Source of the DNA: Herbivorax alkaliphila
GTDB lineage: Bacteria; Bacillota; Clostridia; Acetivibrionales; Acetivibrionaceae
Assembly (NCBI RefSeq): GCF_030848475.1
Contig: NZ_JAVDDS010000009.1
Span: 1-64,000, forward strand
Length of the DNA: 64,000 nt
Direction: 5' to 3'
Position 1 is the first letter of the stretch; each line of letters begins with the position of its first letter. The notes under the pieces were generated by a model that was not told where the DNA came from, made no database searches, and was given only the letters and a program-made list of their open reading frames with translations. Both the position numbers and the translations under genes were made by a program. Shown in pieces: positions 1 to 7,216 of this stretch.

Positions 1-119
1 TCTGAAACAAAACATCCCTTTTTTGATAATTTTAACAATTTATTAGTTTCTCACTATATTATACAGTATTATATGTTATAATGATAATACAAGAGAAAAA
101 TAAGATTGGAGTGTTATTT

Positions 120-359
120 ATGAGTTTAGTTTCAAAAATACAAGATAATTCCTTGATGAAGATTCCAAAAGAAATTATTGAAAAGGCAGGATTGAAACCT
201 GGAGACGATATTATTTGGTATTATGACGATAGAACTAAACAAATAATTTTGTCTGGAAAGCCAGAGAATTTTGCTAAAGAACTTAAAGGGTTGGGCAAAG
301 AAATTTGGAAGCAAACAGATTCTATAAGTTATGTTCAGGAGGAAAGGTCATCATGGTAG
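120..359 (+). CDS. AbrB/MazE-type antitoxin (cassette 1)
   Basis: A 79-residue protein whose N-terminal half fits a swapped-hairpin AbrB/MazE DNA-binding fold: a short polar start, then MKIPKEIIEKAGLKPGDDI, the usual promoter-binding and dimer segment. The charged C-terminal half would wrap around and block the toxin. The ATG at 120 is chosen because GGAG lies about 8 nt upstream; an upstream in-frame ATG at 81 has no such site. Its end overlaps the start of the PIN gene by 7 nt, so the two are translationally coupled, as in type II toxin-antitoxin operons. Such antitoxins normally repress their own promoter; that is family knowledge, not visible here. Confidence 0.85.
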   Translation: MSLVSKIQDNSLMKIPKEIIEKAGLKPGDDIIWYYDDRTKQIILSGKPENFAKELKGLGKEIWKQTDSISYVQEERSSW

Positions 360-793
360 TGTCAGATAATTCCATTATCACAATAGATACAAATTGTTTT
401 ATTTATTATTTTGAAGATCATGATGTATATGCTGATAAACTTCAAGATGTTTTTACCAATATACAAAATGGAAAATATAAAGCATGTATGTCTATGCTTT
501 CACTTCTTGAACTTTTAGTAAAACCAAAGAAAGAAAACAATGTATTTCTTGAAAATAGATACAAATTGCTATTAACAAATTACCCCAATCTTAGCATTGT
601 TGATATTAATCTGGGTGTTATAGATATTGCATCAAGTTTAAGGGCGAAGTATAAAATTAAAACACCAGATTCAATAATTGTTGCTACTACAATATATTCA
701 AATTCAAAATACTTGATTACTAATGATATCAGACTAGGAAATATTTGTAACGAAGAAAGTATATGCTTTATCTCTTTAGATGATATTGAATAA
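353..793 (+). CDS. PIN-domain ribonuclease toxin, VapC-like (cassette 1)
   Basis: A 146-residue PIN domain protein. The acidic metal-binding residues are visible in order: Asp in ITIDTNCFIYYF near the N terminus, Glu in the LSLLELL helix, Asp in KTPDSIIVATT and Asp in YLITNDIRLG. These fit a Mg-dependent endoribonuclease; VapC-type toxins usually cut tRNA or rRNA. The ATG at 353 is preceded by AGGAGG and overlaps the antitoxin stop. The pair is followed by the first attC-like palindrome, so it forms one cassette. The target RNA cannot be read from sequence. Confidence 0.87.
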   Translation: MVVSDNSIITIDTNCFIYYFEDHDVYADKLQDVFTNIQNGKYKACMSMLSLLELLVKPKKENNVFLENRYKLLLTNYPNLSIVDINLGVIDIASSLRAKYKIKTPDSIIVATTIYSNSKYLITNDIRLGNICNEESICFISLDDIE

Positions 794-812
794 TGTAAGG
801 ATATTTTGTATC

Positions 813-926
813 AGATAACCATATATCTGCATAAAGGGCATTCTTGCGGGTCATCCTGCCCACAGCTTTTTGCCTAAGATAGGAGCTATCTTAGGCAAAA
901 AGCCGACGCAGATACAAACGTTCGAA
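813..926 (+). other. attC-like recombination site 1
   Basis: R''-like AGATAAC (813-819), 5-nt spacer, L'' ATCTGC (825-830), then a long internal stem around 873-896 (TTTTTGCCTAAGATA against its complement), L' GCAGAT (908-913), spacer ACAAAC and R'-like GTTCGAA (920-926). The geometry matches integron attC sites, although R' departs from GTTRRRY. The central AGATAGGAGCTATCT (877-891) recurs in site 3 and, with one change, in site 6. Confidence 0.68.
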
Positions 927-1075
927 ATGGGGGGCAAGGACGGCGCATCCGTGCGCCGATTGTTCAAGAAGGTCTTTGAAGACTGATATAACTTCACAGT
1001 TGTTTTTGTCTGCACTTTAATTATTTGTATTTTGTGAGGTGGACAAGAAAATGCATTCTAACAAGATCTGGCATA

Positions 1076-1234
1076 ATGAAAGATTTGGTATTAATTGAAT
1101 ATGCAAATAACTTAAATGAAGCATCAAAATGGATGTTTGAAGATAGGAATATGGTTCCGTTGAACTTGCCAATTGAACAAATTGTCAGTGAACTCAAAGA
1201 AGAAGTTATCAACGCTATCAACTCCGCAAAATAA
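1076..1234 (+). CDS. Small hypothetical ORF, degenerate cassette 2
   Basis: A 52-codon frame of unknown function, acidic and predicted helical (LPIEQIVSELKEEVINAINSAK at the end). No ribosome-binding site precedes the ATG at 1076. A good GAGGTGG site at 1035-1041 instead serves an ATG at 1051 in another frame, which stops after 15 codons. This suggests the cassette gene carries a frameshift and only its C-terminal part remains open. It lies between attC-like sites 1 and 2. I do not recognise the family. Confidence 0.35.
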   Translation: MKDLVLIEYANNLNEASKWMFEDRNMVPLNLPIEQIVSELKEEVINAINSAK

Positions 1235-1314
1235 GCATTACTATGTATAGGGAAATTGGTAGGAGTTAAGATCGCAGCGTCCGTGCTGCTCTTGCTTCGC
1301 GAGTCCCCCACTCC

Positions 1315-1485
1315 GTAGAACAATGCATATGAGTGAAGGTTGCGAGGGTAAGAACAGGTAGAAATGATCTGTAAGCTCGTCAAGAAGAAGGGCTCCACCA
1401 CATCCTCTCACGGGCGCGGTCGCGCGTTTCGCGGGAAAAGCCACTGGAGACCGTTCGAGGACGTCTCATATGCGGGACGTTATAC
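1315..1485 (+). other. attC-like recombination site 2
   Basis: R'' GTAGAAC (1315-1321), spacer AATGC, L'' ATATGAG (1327-1333), about 130 nt of GC-richer centre, L' CTCATAT (1465-1471), spacer GCGGGAC, R' GTTATAC (1479-1485). The L''/L' arms are perfectly complementary and R' is close to the consensus. At 171 nt it is the longest site in the array. The group II intron begins 4 nt after R'. Confidence 0.75.
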
Positions 1486-2060
1486 GTAGTGCGACCAGCG
1501 CTTGAAATAAAAGCGATAAGTTGAATCTTGGGCTGTCTAAGCTGAAAAGCTTTTGTACTGCTCTATCCATTTGGAGTAACCCTATCTACAGGTGCGCCAC
1601 TAGTAATGGTGGGGTTCTAAGCTTTATAGACAATGTGAAAATTCTACTAGCCTAAAGTAGATGATTGCTAGGGTAAATATATTACTATGATTAAATTAAT
1701 TGAATTATTGTAAGCCTCGTTAAACGTGAGCAGGGAAATAAGGCTGAAAACCCTGTAACCAAAAAGGTGCAAGTTGAGGTTAGGTGACTTTTCATATTAC
1801 CTAACAAATGGACAATGGCTTCGGTGTAAAGATAGAATCTAAGGTAATATGAATTGGCTAAGATGTAGAACTGGGTAAGACCATCGATTCCCATATGGGT
1901 AGGTTTTTCGCAAGGAAAATACAATATTAGTGGTTGTGGGAATTTAGAAAAAGCGAATGCTACTTTGTAATTAAGTAGATAGGGGTTCAGAATTTGCCCT
2001 AACTCGAAAGAGTGTAGACTTCTAAAAGGTTATTTATGTTGAAGAAAGGATTGAAACTTT

Positions 2061-2219
2061 ATGAATATAGAAAAGCCAAAAAGAGTAAATCGGGCGTCTA
2101 TAGACTATGATTTAGAATGGAACAGTATTGACTGGAACAGTATAGAAGCAAAAGTTAATAAACTTCAATCAAGGATTGCCAAAGCAGCAAAAAGCTTGCT
2201 AATCATGGACAGTGATTAG
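2061..2219 (+). pseudogene. Truncated group II intron reverse transcriptase/maturase (N-terminal 52 codons)
   Basis: The reading frame starts with ATG after GAAAGGATTGAAACTTT and contains the characteristic N-terminal helix of group II intron proteins: W-x-SIDW-x-x-IE-x-x-V-x-x-LQ-x-RI-x-KAAK. It stops after 52 codons, just before domain V, so the RT palm, X/maturase and any DNA-binding or endonuclease domains are missing. An internal deletion of well over 1 kb is the simplest explanation. It cannot be a working enzyme. Confidence 0.8.
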
Positions 2220-2232
2220 TTATAAATAACTT

Positions 2233-2266
2233 GAGCTGTATGACGTGAAAGTGTCATGTACAGTTC
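2233..2266 (+). ncRNA. Group II intron domain V hairpin
   Basis: This 34-nt hairpin opens GAGCTGTATGA, has a GTGAAA-type loop and closes with GTACAGTTC. The AGC triad and the two-base bulge position match the conserved catalytic core of group II ribozymes. Confidence 0.82.
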
Positions 2267-2319
2267 TAAGGGGAGAACGAGGGAGTAATCCCTCTGACTT
2301 ACCCGACTATCACGGTTTT

Positions 2320-2340
2320 CCCGACATCCTTGTCGGGTTT
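2320..2340 (+). terminator. Short GC hairpin followed by TTT
   Basis: CCCGACA (2320-2326) pairs with TGTCGGG (2331-2337) over a 4-nt loop, followed by TTTAGT. It lies between the intron 3' end and the next cassette gene. It could be a weak terminator or part of the intron's 3' exon target; the T tract is short. Confidence 0.35.
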
Positions 2341-2374
2341 AGTGCTAGGGAAAATTCTATGGGGGGGAATAAGA

Positions 2375-2842
2375 ATGCAAAAGAGGGGTATTAGATTTCA
2401 AGCTCCATTACATAAGCTAATTCAACTTCAAGATGTTTTAGGTGCAATTGAAATCGAGAAGTTTAACTGGCATTTAAACAATATTGAGATACATGAAAGT
2501 AATATTAAAATCAATAATGATGTTTGGGATATAGAACAACCTTTAGTAATAGATGGATACAATCTAAAATGCAAATTTGAGTGTGTAAAGCATTTGGCGA
2601 TTTTTGGTGAGTTCATTGCTTTTTTACCAGATGATGTCCCATGTGAAATTAATACTTATAATGAGTTTCTTAAAAGTAAGGCAGAAATTGTTTTTCTTGT
2701 TGTTGACTCTTCTTACTATGATATATATTGTAAAGATATATGTTTGATTGAGAAAATATATGTTTTCGCTCAAAGCTACGGATTTAAGGAAATAGAATAC
2801 ATTGATGAAAATGACCCACGATATAAGTTATCAGTATGGTAG
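2375..2842 (+). CDS. DUF2691 family protein (cassette 3)
   Basis: A 155-residue soluble protein. The N-terminal MQKRGIRF and the C-terminal run VFLVVDSSYYDIYCKD ... DENDPRYKLSVW match what I remember of the DUF2691 family of Bacillus and Clostridium. That family has no assigned function. The ATG at 2375 follows GGGGGGG by about 8 nt; an earlier in-frame start at 2330 lacks a site. It is the only gene between the intron and attC-like site 3. Confidence 0.75.
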   Translation: MQKRGIRFQAPLHKLIQLQDVLGAIEIEKFNWHLNNIEIHESNIKINNDVWDIEQPLVIDGYNLKCKFECVKHLAIFGEFIAFLPDDVPCEINTYNEFLKSKAEIVFLVVDSSYYDIYCKDICLIEKIYVFAQSYGFKEIEYIDENDPRYKLSVW

Positions 2843-2900
2843 TGTAATTTTAGGGAACGCCGTCCTTGGTGTCCTCTGAACAAGGAGCCCGTGATACTAC

Positions 2901-3012
2901 GTATAACAATGCATACAAGGGTAGTATTTATCATGGGTCGCACAGCAAATCTTTTTTACTAAGATAGGAGCTATCTAAGTAAAAAAGACTTCTTGTATGC
3001 TCGACGTTGAAC
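2901..3012 (+). other. attC-like recombination site 3
   Basis: R'' GTATAAC (2901-2907), spacer AATGC, L'' ATACAAG (2913-2919), L' CTTGTAT (2992-2998), spacer GCTCGAC, R' GTTGAAC (3006-3012), which fits GTTRRRY exactly. The centre carries AGATAGGAGCTATCT (2962-2976) inside a longer stem, identical to site 1. This is one of the clearest members of the array. Confidence 0.82.
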
Positions 3013-3138
3013 GAAATTCATCTGAATATATAGAAGTCTTTGTAGATTTCAAATTTCAAACTTTCAAATTTGATTTGTTGATAAATTTTAATTTAATATT
3101 TATAGTATAAGTATAGCCACAAAAAACGAGGTGATTTT

Positions 3139-3366
3139 ATGTTTCAGAGCATCCAAGAAATAAATAGAAAGTTTAATGGTCAATGGGTATTTTTGATAAA
3201 TTGTAATACTGATGAAGATGGTAATCTTGTTGAAGGTGAAGTTATGCTTCATAGCAAAAGTAGAGATGAGGTTTTTAGAGGTATGTATAAGTACAAGGAT
3301 ACTCCTTCAATGATTTCAATAAGATATGCTGGGAAAATACCTGAAGGAGTTAATGTGCTTCTATGA
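3139..3366 (+). CDS. Small hypothetical protein paired with retropepsin-like gene (cassette 4)
   Basis: A 75-residue soluble protein with good coding character and a strong site (GAGGTGA, 7 nt before the ATG). Its last codons overlap the start of the next frame in an ATGA junction (3363-3366), so the two genes are translationally coupled. I do not recognise a named domain. It may be a partner, chaperone or substrate of the aspartyl-protease-like product downstream. Confidence 0.75.
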   Translation: MFQSIQEINRKFNGQWVFLINCNTDEDGNLVEGEVMLHSKSRDEVFRGMYKYKDTPSMISIRYAGKIPEGVNVLL

Positions 3367-3763
3367 ATAAGATAAAGTTTGATTATACCTCTAACTTAAT
3401 GATGCTTAATGTATATTTGTTGAACATCAGAATGTCTAAATTTGAGAATATACTTATCACTTATGATACAGGGGCTTCAAATACAGTCATATCAAAAGAT
3501 ATTCTTTTTTATTAGGGTATGATTTTGAGGGCGTTGAAAAGACAAGGATAATTACTGCTAGTAGTGTGGAATACGTTGAGCCTATTATTTTGAAAAAATT
3601 TAAAATTGGGAATTACATATTAGAAGATATACAAGTATATGCACATACTTTTCCAGAAGCTAGTTTTTCATTGGGAGTTTTAGGTCTTAATATTATTAGG
3701 CAATTTGATACTTCCATTCTTTTTAGTAAAGGTGAATTAATTCTTAGTAAAATTGAAGATTGA
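3363..3763 (+). pseudogene. Retropepsin-like aspartyl protease, frameshifted (cassette 4)
   Basis: The first frame (ATG 3363, stop after DILFY) contains ILITYDTGASNTVIS, the D-T/S-G-A motif of retroviral-type aspartyl proteases. Sense continues in the -1 frame as LGYDFEGVEKTRIITASS and runs to 3763 (SLGVLGLNIIRQFDTSILF), so the whole is about 133 residues, typical for the bacterial clan AA type. The switch falls in a TTTTTTA run near 3505-3513. It may be a one-base mutation in a homopolymer or a -1 ribosomal slip; sequence alone cannot decide. Confidence 0.72.
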
Positions 3764-3803
3764 TAAGGAAAGCTTTGGGGGCTTCATTTTTTAGGTGAAC
3801 ATC

Positions 3804-3887
3804 GTTCAACAATATAGTTCTGGCAATTCCACCCAAAAGGGCAGTCGCCCTAAGCGGCTGAAACATCAGAACTACCCGACTTATATG
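3804..3887 (+). other. attC-like recombination site 4 (altered R')
   Basis: R'' GTTCAAC (3804-3810) fits RYYYAAC exactly. It is followed by spacer AATAT and L'' AGTTCTG (3816-3822), then L' CAGAACT (3867-3873), spacer ACCCGAC and TTATATG in the R' position. The missing G of GTT would weaken recombination. The ACCCGACTTAT end also resembles the 3' junctions of the two group II intron elements. Confidence 0.65.
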
Positions 3888-3962
3888 CAATAAATACTAG
3901 CATTTATGAAGAGGCACTGCATTTAGTATATATTACTTTATTTTTAGAAGAGGTTATTGATT

Positions 3963-4493
3963 ATGAATCAGGATTTCATGAAGAAATATCAAGATTACTA
4001 TATTTTTATTTTTTTAGCAATATTTACTTCAATAACGGTCGGACTACTATTATTAGATATTAGTTTTAGGTTTTTATTTGTAGCAGACTATATGATTAAT
4101 GACTTTTTAGATGTTCTCCAATATATAGTTATTGCAGTTTATTCAATTGTTTTTGCTACCATTGTAAAATAAACTAACTTATTTAGGAATATATCGTTAA
4201 TTAAGACCGTTTTAACAACTATTACTATACTTGTTGTTGGAACAGCAGTTCATACATCAATATTTAAAATTTACCAAGCCTGGTTTGTTAATGAAGCATC
4301 TGAATTTTTTAGTGATGTGATTTATGGATTTGGATTAGGCGTTTTACCTATAGCAATTGGGTTGTTATTTATTAAGCCATGGAAACGTCTATTTAATTTT
4401 TGTGTTGGAATTATATATATATCAGTTGCATCTTTTGCACAATTATATATTGCATTAATGATTGCAGGGGTATTCTTTGATGATTGGTTGTAA
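3963..4493 (+). pseudogene. Multi-pass membrane protein interrupted by an in-frame stop (cassette 5)
   Basis: Starting at ATG 3963 (AGAGG about 9 nt upstream), 177 codons stay in one frame except for a single TAA at 4170-4172. Both halves are hydrophobic: two transmembrane segments before the stop, and about three after it, including VLTTITILVVGTAV and LPIAIGLLFI. The second half has no start of its own. This is a nonsense mutation of a roughly 176-residue membrane protein. The family is not recognised. It is the only gene between attC-like sites 4 and 5. Confidence 0.68.
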
Positions 4494-4526
4494 TAATGGT
4501 GCTTGGGTATTTCCGTTTTTTACTGC

Positions 4527-4614
4527 ATATAACAGCGTATTTCCAAAATTCACTCTCTTTGGAGAAGGGCGTTGAGGGGCAGAGTGAACATCGTAAATAC
4601 TCGAGAAGTTAGTT
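4527..4614 (+). other. attC-like recombination site 5
   Basis: R'' ATATAAC (4527-4533); L'' GTATTT (4537-4542) pairs with L' AAATAC (4595-4600); R' is GTTAGTT (4608-4614). A second inner stem pairs TTCACTCT with AGAGTGAA. At 88 nt it is the second shortest site, after site 4. The arms are weaker than in sites 2, 3 and 6. Confidence 0.58.
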
Positions 4615-4676
4615 GCAAGTGAAAAATGTATGTAAATAGTTTAGCTATTATGATTCAATATAAATTCAGAAAAGGT

Positions 4677-4704
4677 TTTGGTTTTTATTTATATTTGGTA
4701 TAAT
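4677..4704 (+). promoter_or_regulatory. Probable promoter of the second PIN cassette
   Basis: A TATAAT at 4699-4704 lies 37 nt before the ATG at 4741. TTTTGG near 4677 gives a poor -35 with about 16 nt spacing. Its position inside the cassette suggests the toxin-antitoxin genes carry their own promoter. Confidence 0.4.
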
Positions 4705-4740
4705 AGTATTATAAAGAAAATAAAGGTTTGTGATAATTAG

Positions 4741-5192
4741 ATGAAAATTTACCTTGATGTTTGTTGCTATAATCGACCATATGATGATAACTTAGATGAT
4801 AGAATTGAAATAGAATCAAATGCAATACTTTCTATTCTAAATCGTTGTATTATAAGTACTGGAGTATTGTGGGAAGTAAAGTTATAGATATAGAAATATT
4901 AAAAATTAAAGATGAGTATAAAAGACAAAAAGTTATTGAGTTAGCTTCATTAAAAAATGAATATATTGCTATAAATGATGACATAGTGAAAAAAGCTCTT
5001 GAGTTTGAGAATAAAGGAATAAAAGCATATGATAGTTTGCATTTAGCTTGTGCTGAAATTTCTAATGTTGATGTTTTTTTGACTACAGATGATAAACTTA
5101 TGAAATCAGTACGTAAGCTTTCTTCTAATATACGTGTGTTAAACCCAGTTCAGTGGTTTGTAGAGGTGATACAGTTTGAAGATGGTAATTAA
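4741..5192 (+). pseudogene. PIN-domain protein, frameshifted (cassette 6)
   Basis: The frame from ATG 4741 reads MKIYLDVCCYNRPYDD, with the first PIN Asp, then DDRIEIESNAILSIL, and stops near 4890. Sense continues in another frame as SIVGSKVIDIEILKIKDEYK through GIKAYDSLHLACAEI and VFLTTDDKLMK, carrying the remaining PIN acidic residues. The shift lies around 4845-4870. The intact family member would be about 150 residues. A single indel has probably inactivated this toxin. The downstream 67-residue gene overlaps it by 17 nt. Confidence 0.75.
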
Positions 5193-5379
5193 AGAGCCTA
5201 ATACAATAAGAAAAAAGGGAATAGAGGTATTAAGTAGAGAACTAGGTCCTTTAGGGATGACTTACTTTATACGACAGTTTGATTCTGGAGAAAGTGATTA
5301 TACAAAAGAAAGAGCAGAAATACAAGAAAGCACTAATGTAAAAGAAATAGTAGAAGAAATATATCGTCGTAGAAAATAA
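5176..5379 (+). CDS. Putative antitoxin partner of PIN protein (cassette 6)
   Basis: A 67-residue charged protein with the pattern IRKKGIEVLSRELGPLGM ... RQFDSGESDYTKERAEI. As far as I recall, this small protein type is commonly encoded next to PIN genes of this class. The start is taken as TTG 5176 (GAGGTG 7 nt upstream); ATG 5182 is possible. It overlaps the PIN frame by 17 nt. It stays intact although the toxin is broken, which fits relaxed selection on the toxin. The antitoxin role is inferred from pairing. Confidence 0.7.
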   Translation: MKMVIKEPNTIRKKGIEVLSRELGPLGMTYFIRQFDSGESDYTKERAEIQESTNVKEIVEEIYRRRK

Positions 5380-5400
5380 GGAAACATTTTTCAAAATCAC

Positions 5401-5499
5401 ATATAACAATATACTCAAGTAAAGCCTAACGGCACATTACAGCCGCCAAGATAAGAGCTATCTAGGCGGATGTAACGTCTTGAGTACGAAACGTTGGAC
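5401..5499 (+). other. attC-like recombination site 6
   Basis: R'' ATATAAC (5401-5407), spacer AATAT, L'' ACTCAAG (5413-5419), L' CTTGAGT (5479-5485), spacer ACGAAAC, R' GTTGGAC (5493-5499), which matches GTTRRRY. The inner stem pairs CCGCC with GGCGG around AGATAAGAGCTATCT (5449-5463). It has the same 7-5-7 ... 7-7-7 geometry as sites 2 and 3. Confidence 0.82.
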
Positions 5500-5605
5500 A
5501 AAATTATCAAAATATAGACTTATAAACCTTCTCTATTAAGTCAAAATAAGTGCATTTTTAAAGCTAATGGAATTTTTAAAAACATAAAATGCTGAGGAGT
5601 GCTAT

Positions 5606-5986
5606 ATGGCTAAAAATCAAGTATGCAATAATTATAATAGGTTAAAGTATTCTGAACTGAGCATTGTATCGTTCATAATATTTCTTTCAGTTTTATTACC
5701 ACTAACTATATTATTATTGCCAAGTAAATTAGAAATACCTGTATTAGGGTTGCTAGAATTATCATTTGAGCAATCTAGAATAGTTATCAGGTTCTTAGCA
5801 TTTTGGATTTTTGTTGCTCCAATACTTGCATTCATTTTATCCTGGATGGATTTGAAAAAGCAAAATAGATTAAAAACTCTTTCGAAGATTACGATAATAA
5901 TAAATGGTGTTATAATTGGTGTGGCAATTATTTATTTTATAATTACAATGGTTTCAGATATTATTAGAATTTTATCAATTAGTTAA
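5606..5986 (+). CDS. Hypothetical membrane protein (cassette 7)
   Basis: A 126-residue protein with about three hydrophobic segments: residues 18-38, 58-82 and 95-120. There is a short cytoplasmic-looking loop DLKKQNRLKTLSK between the second and third. The ATG at 5606 is preceded by GAGGAGTG. No family is recognised. It is the single gene between attC-like sites 6 and 7 and stays open from start to stop. Confidence 0.75.
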   Translation: MAKNQVCNNYNRLKYSELSIVSFIIFLSVLLPLTILLLPSKLEIPVLGLLELSFEQSRIVIRFLAFWIFVAPILAFILSWMDLKKQNRLKTLSKITIIINGVIIGVAIIYFIITMVSDIIRILSIS

Positions 5987-6010
5987 AAAATAGATTGTTT
6001 GTTTAGATTT

Positions 6011-6148
6011 AGTTAACATCCTCATTTTTGGGGTTACGTGGATGTTGTTCTACCGGAGGAATTGCAGAACCTAAGCCATCTTAATATGTTATTTGTGCGT
6101 AACGTTGCAAGCCCAAATTTCCCCTATATGAGGTTGAGAAAGTTTACA
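6011..6148 (+). other. Possible attC-like site 7
   Basis: AGTTAAC (6011-6017) starts a nested set of stems: CCTCAT (6020-6025) with ATGAGG (6128-6133), TTTGGG with CCCAAA, and GTTACG with CGTAAC. It ends at GTTTACA (6142-6148). The layout is attC-like but the outer boxes fit poorly, and other choices of R' (GTTGCAA after CGTAAC) are possible. A group II intron remnant begins 8 nt further on. Confidence 0.45.
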
Positions 6149-6155
6149 AGTGCAT

Positions 6156-6231
6156 GAGCCATGTAAGGGGAAACTTTCATGCATGGTTCTTAGGGGGGGA
6201 AGGAGATCGTAAAATCTCTGACCTACCCGAC
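6156..6231 (+). mobile_element. Group II intron 3' remnant (domains V-VI)
   Basis: A 34-nt hairpin (6156-6189) opens GAGCCATG and closes CATGGTTC with a GGGGAAAC loop, as in domain V. It is followed by a GGAGATCGTAAAATCTCT hairpin (domain VI-like) and ends CTACCCGAC like the first intron. No 5' intron end or intron protein is found nearby, so this is a truncated remnant. Confidence 0.7.
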
Positions 6232-6263
6232 TTATCCGACTTTGAAAAGAGAGGTGAATACTT

Positions 6264-7194
6264 ATGGGTATTTTTTCAAAATTATTTAGTTCACGGAGAT
6301 CAAAAGAAGAATCATATAACGAAGAGGAGAAAATTGTATTTTATGATAAAAACGGTAATGAAATGTTTATGCCTAAAAAAGATTATAAGGAAAAGGTGTT
6401 ACCTGAACAATTCAAAACAAATTGGAATAATCCACATGAATTATATACTGTTATAATTATGTCATTAAGAGATGGCTTTATTAAAGATGTTTTAAACCCT
6501 TCAGAAAGATTATTTGAAATTGATTCTAATAAAGAAAGAAGTTATACAGTCAGAGCTATAGCATTGTTGAAAAATGGGTTTATTAATAGATCAAAAAAAA
6601 TACTTGAAGAGTATTGTAAAAAATATGGCCCGACAGGTGTTATATTAACAAATTTAGCTAAAGTTTATGCTGAAAATAATAATCAGGAAAAATGTATAGA
6701 AATATTATGGGAAGCTATACAAATGGATCCTAATCAAGATAATGGTTTAATTTGGTGGGCTGCGATACAAAGAGATAAAGGAGGAAAAGAGCAATATATA
6801 TCTGCATTGAAACAAGCTTCTGAAATACAAGGAAGTTGGAGACCTCAATTATACTTAGCTAAAGAGTATTTTGAAGATAAAAAAAGAAGAAAAAGCAGTA
6901 CAAATATATAATGAATTATTAAAGAATGATGATTTGCCTTCTGAAGCGTTAATGGAAATTTCAGGGGAGCTAGGTAATAATGGATTTATTAAATATATAC
7001 ATGAGCTAATTGTTCCAAGATATAAGGTTTATGAGCATAATCCTATTACTGGTATTAATATTCTACAATCTTATTTAGAAACAAATAAGAAAAATGAAGG
7101 AATCAAATTATTAAATCAATTAAAAGCTCTAAATAGACCTGACTTAAAAAAATATTTTGACTTTTACCATCAAGAATTAAGTAAAATAAATTAA
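6264..7194 (+). pseudogene. TPR-like helical repeat protein, frameshifted (cassette 8)
   Basis: From ATG 6264 (GAGAGGTG 9 nt upstream) the frame encodes a soluble protein with TPR-like pairs of helices, for example VILTNLAKVYAENNNQEKC and a following IEILWEAIQMDPNQDN. It goes off-frame in a run of seven A at about 6880. Sense resumes in the +1 frame as EEKAVQIYNELLKND and runs to 7194. The joined product would be about 309 residues. The needed shift is +1, so the usual -1 slip at A-runs does not rescue it; a one-base mutation is more likely. No catalytic motif is seen. Confidence 0.68.
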
Positions 7195-7216
7195 GATAAA
7201 AACCATTCAAACGATT

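Larger units (their letters stand above)
1489..2307 (+). mobile_element. Group II intron with truncated intron-encoded protein
   Basis: The 5' end GTGCGACC matches the group II consensus GUGYG. The AU-rich 5' part reads as domains I-III. A reading frame in the domain IV position (2061-2219) keeps only the start of the intron protein. Domain V is a 34-nt hairpin at 2233-2266 starting GAGC with the catalytic AGC and a GTGAAA loop. Domain VI follows, ending near ACCCGAC. The 3' boundary is uncertain by about 10 nt. Total length of about 0.8 kb shows that most of the usual reverse transcriptase is gone. Splicing would need a maturase supplied from elsewhere. Confidence 0.8.

Noticed and set aside
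1021-1924. Minus-strand open frames at 1021-1401, 1241-1444 and 1691-1924
   Set aside because: They lie across the attC-like site 2 and the group II intron, lack ribosome-binding sites and have no protein-like composition.
813-5499. Palindromic repeats as a CRISPR array
   Set aside because: Repeats are 85-170 nt, differ outside a 15-nt core and are separated by genes of different length. No cas gene is present.
6154-6456. 100-codon + strand frame
   Set aside because: Its start is inside group II domain V and the rest overlaps the well-supported gene at 6264 in another frame.
6876-6890. Programmed -1 frameshift at the A7 run
   Set aside because: The frame change needed is +1, not -1; a mutation or sequencing error fits better.
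6871-7194. Separate gene starting at ATG 6871
   Set aside because: No ribosome-binding site; its sequence continues the helical-repeat protein from 6264 after one frameshift, so it is treated as one broken gene.
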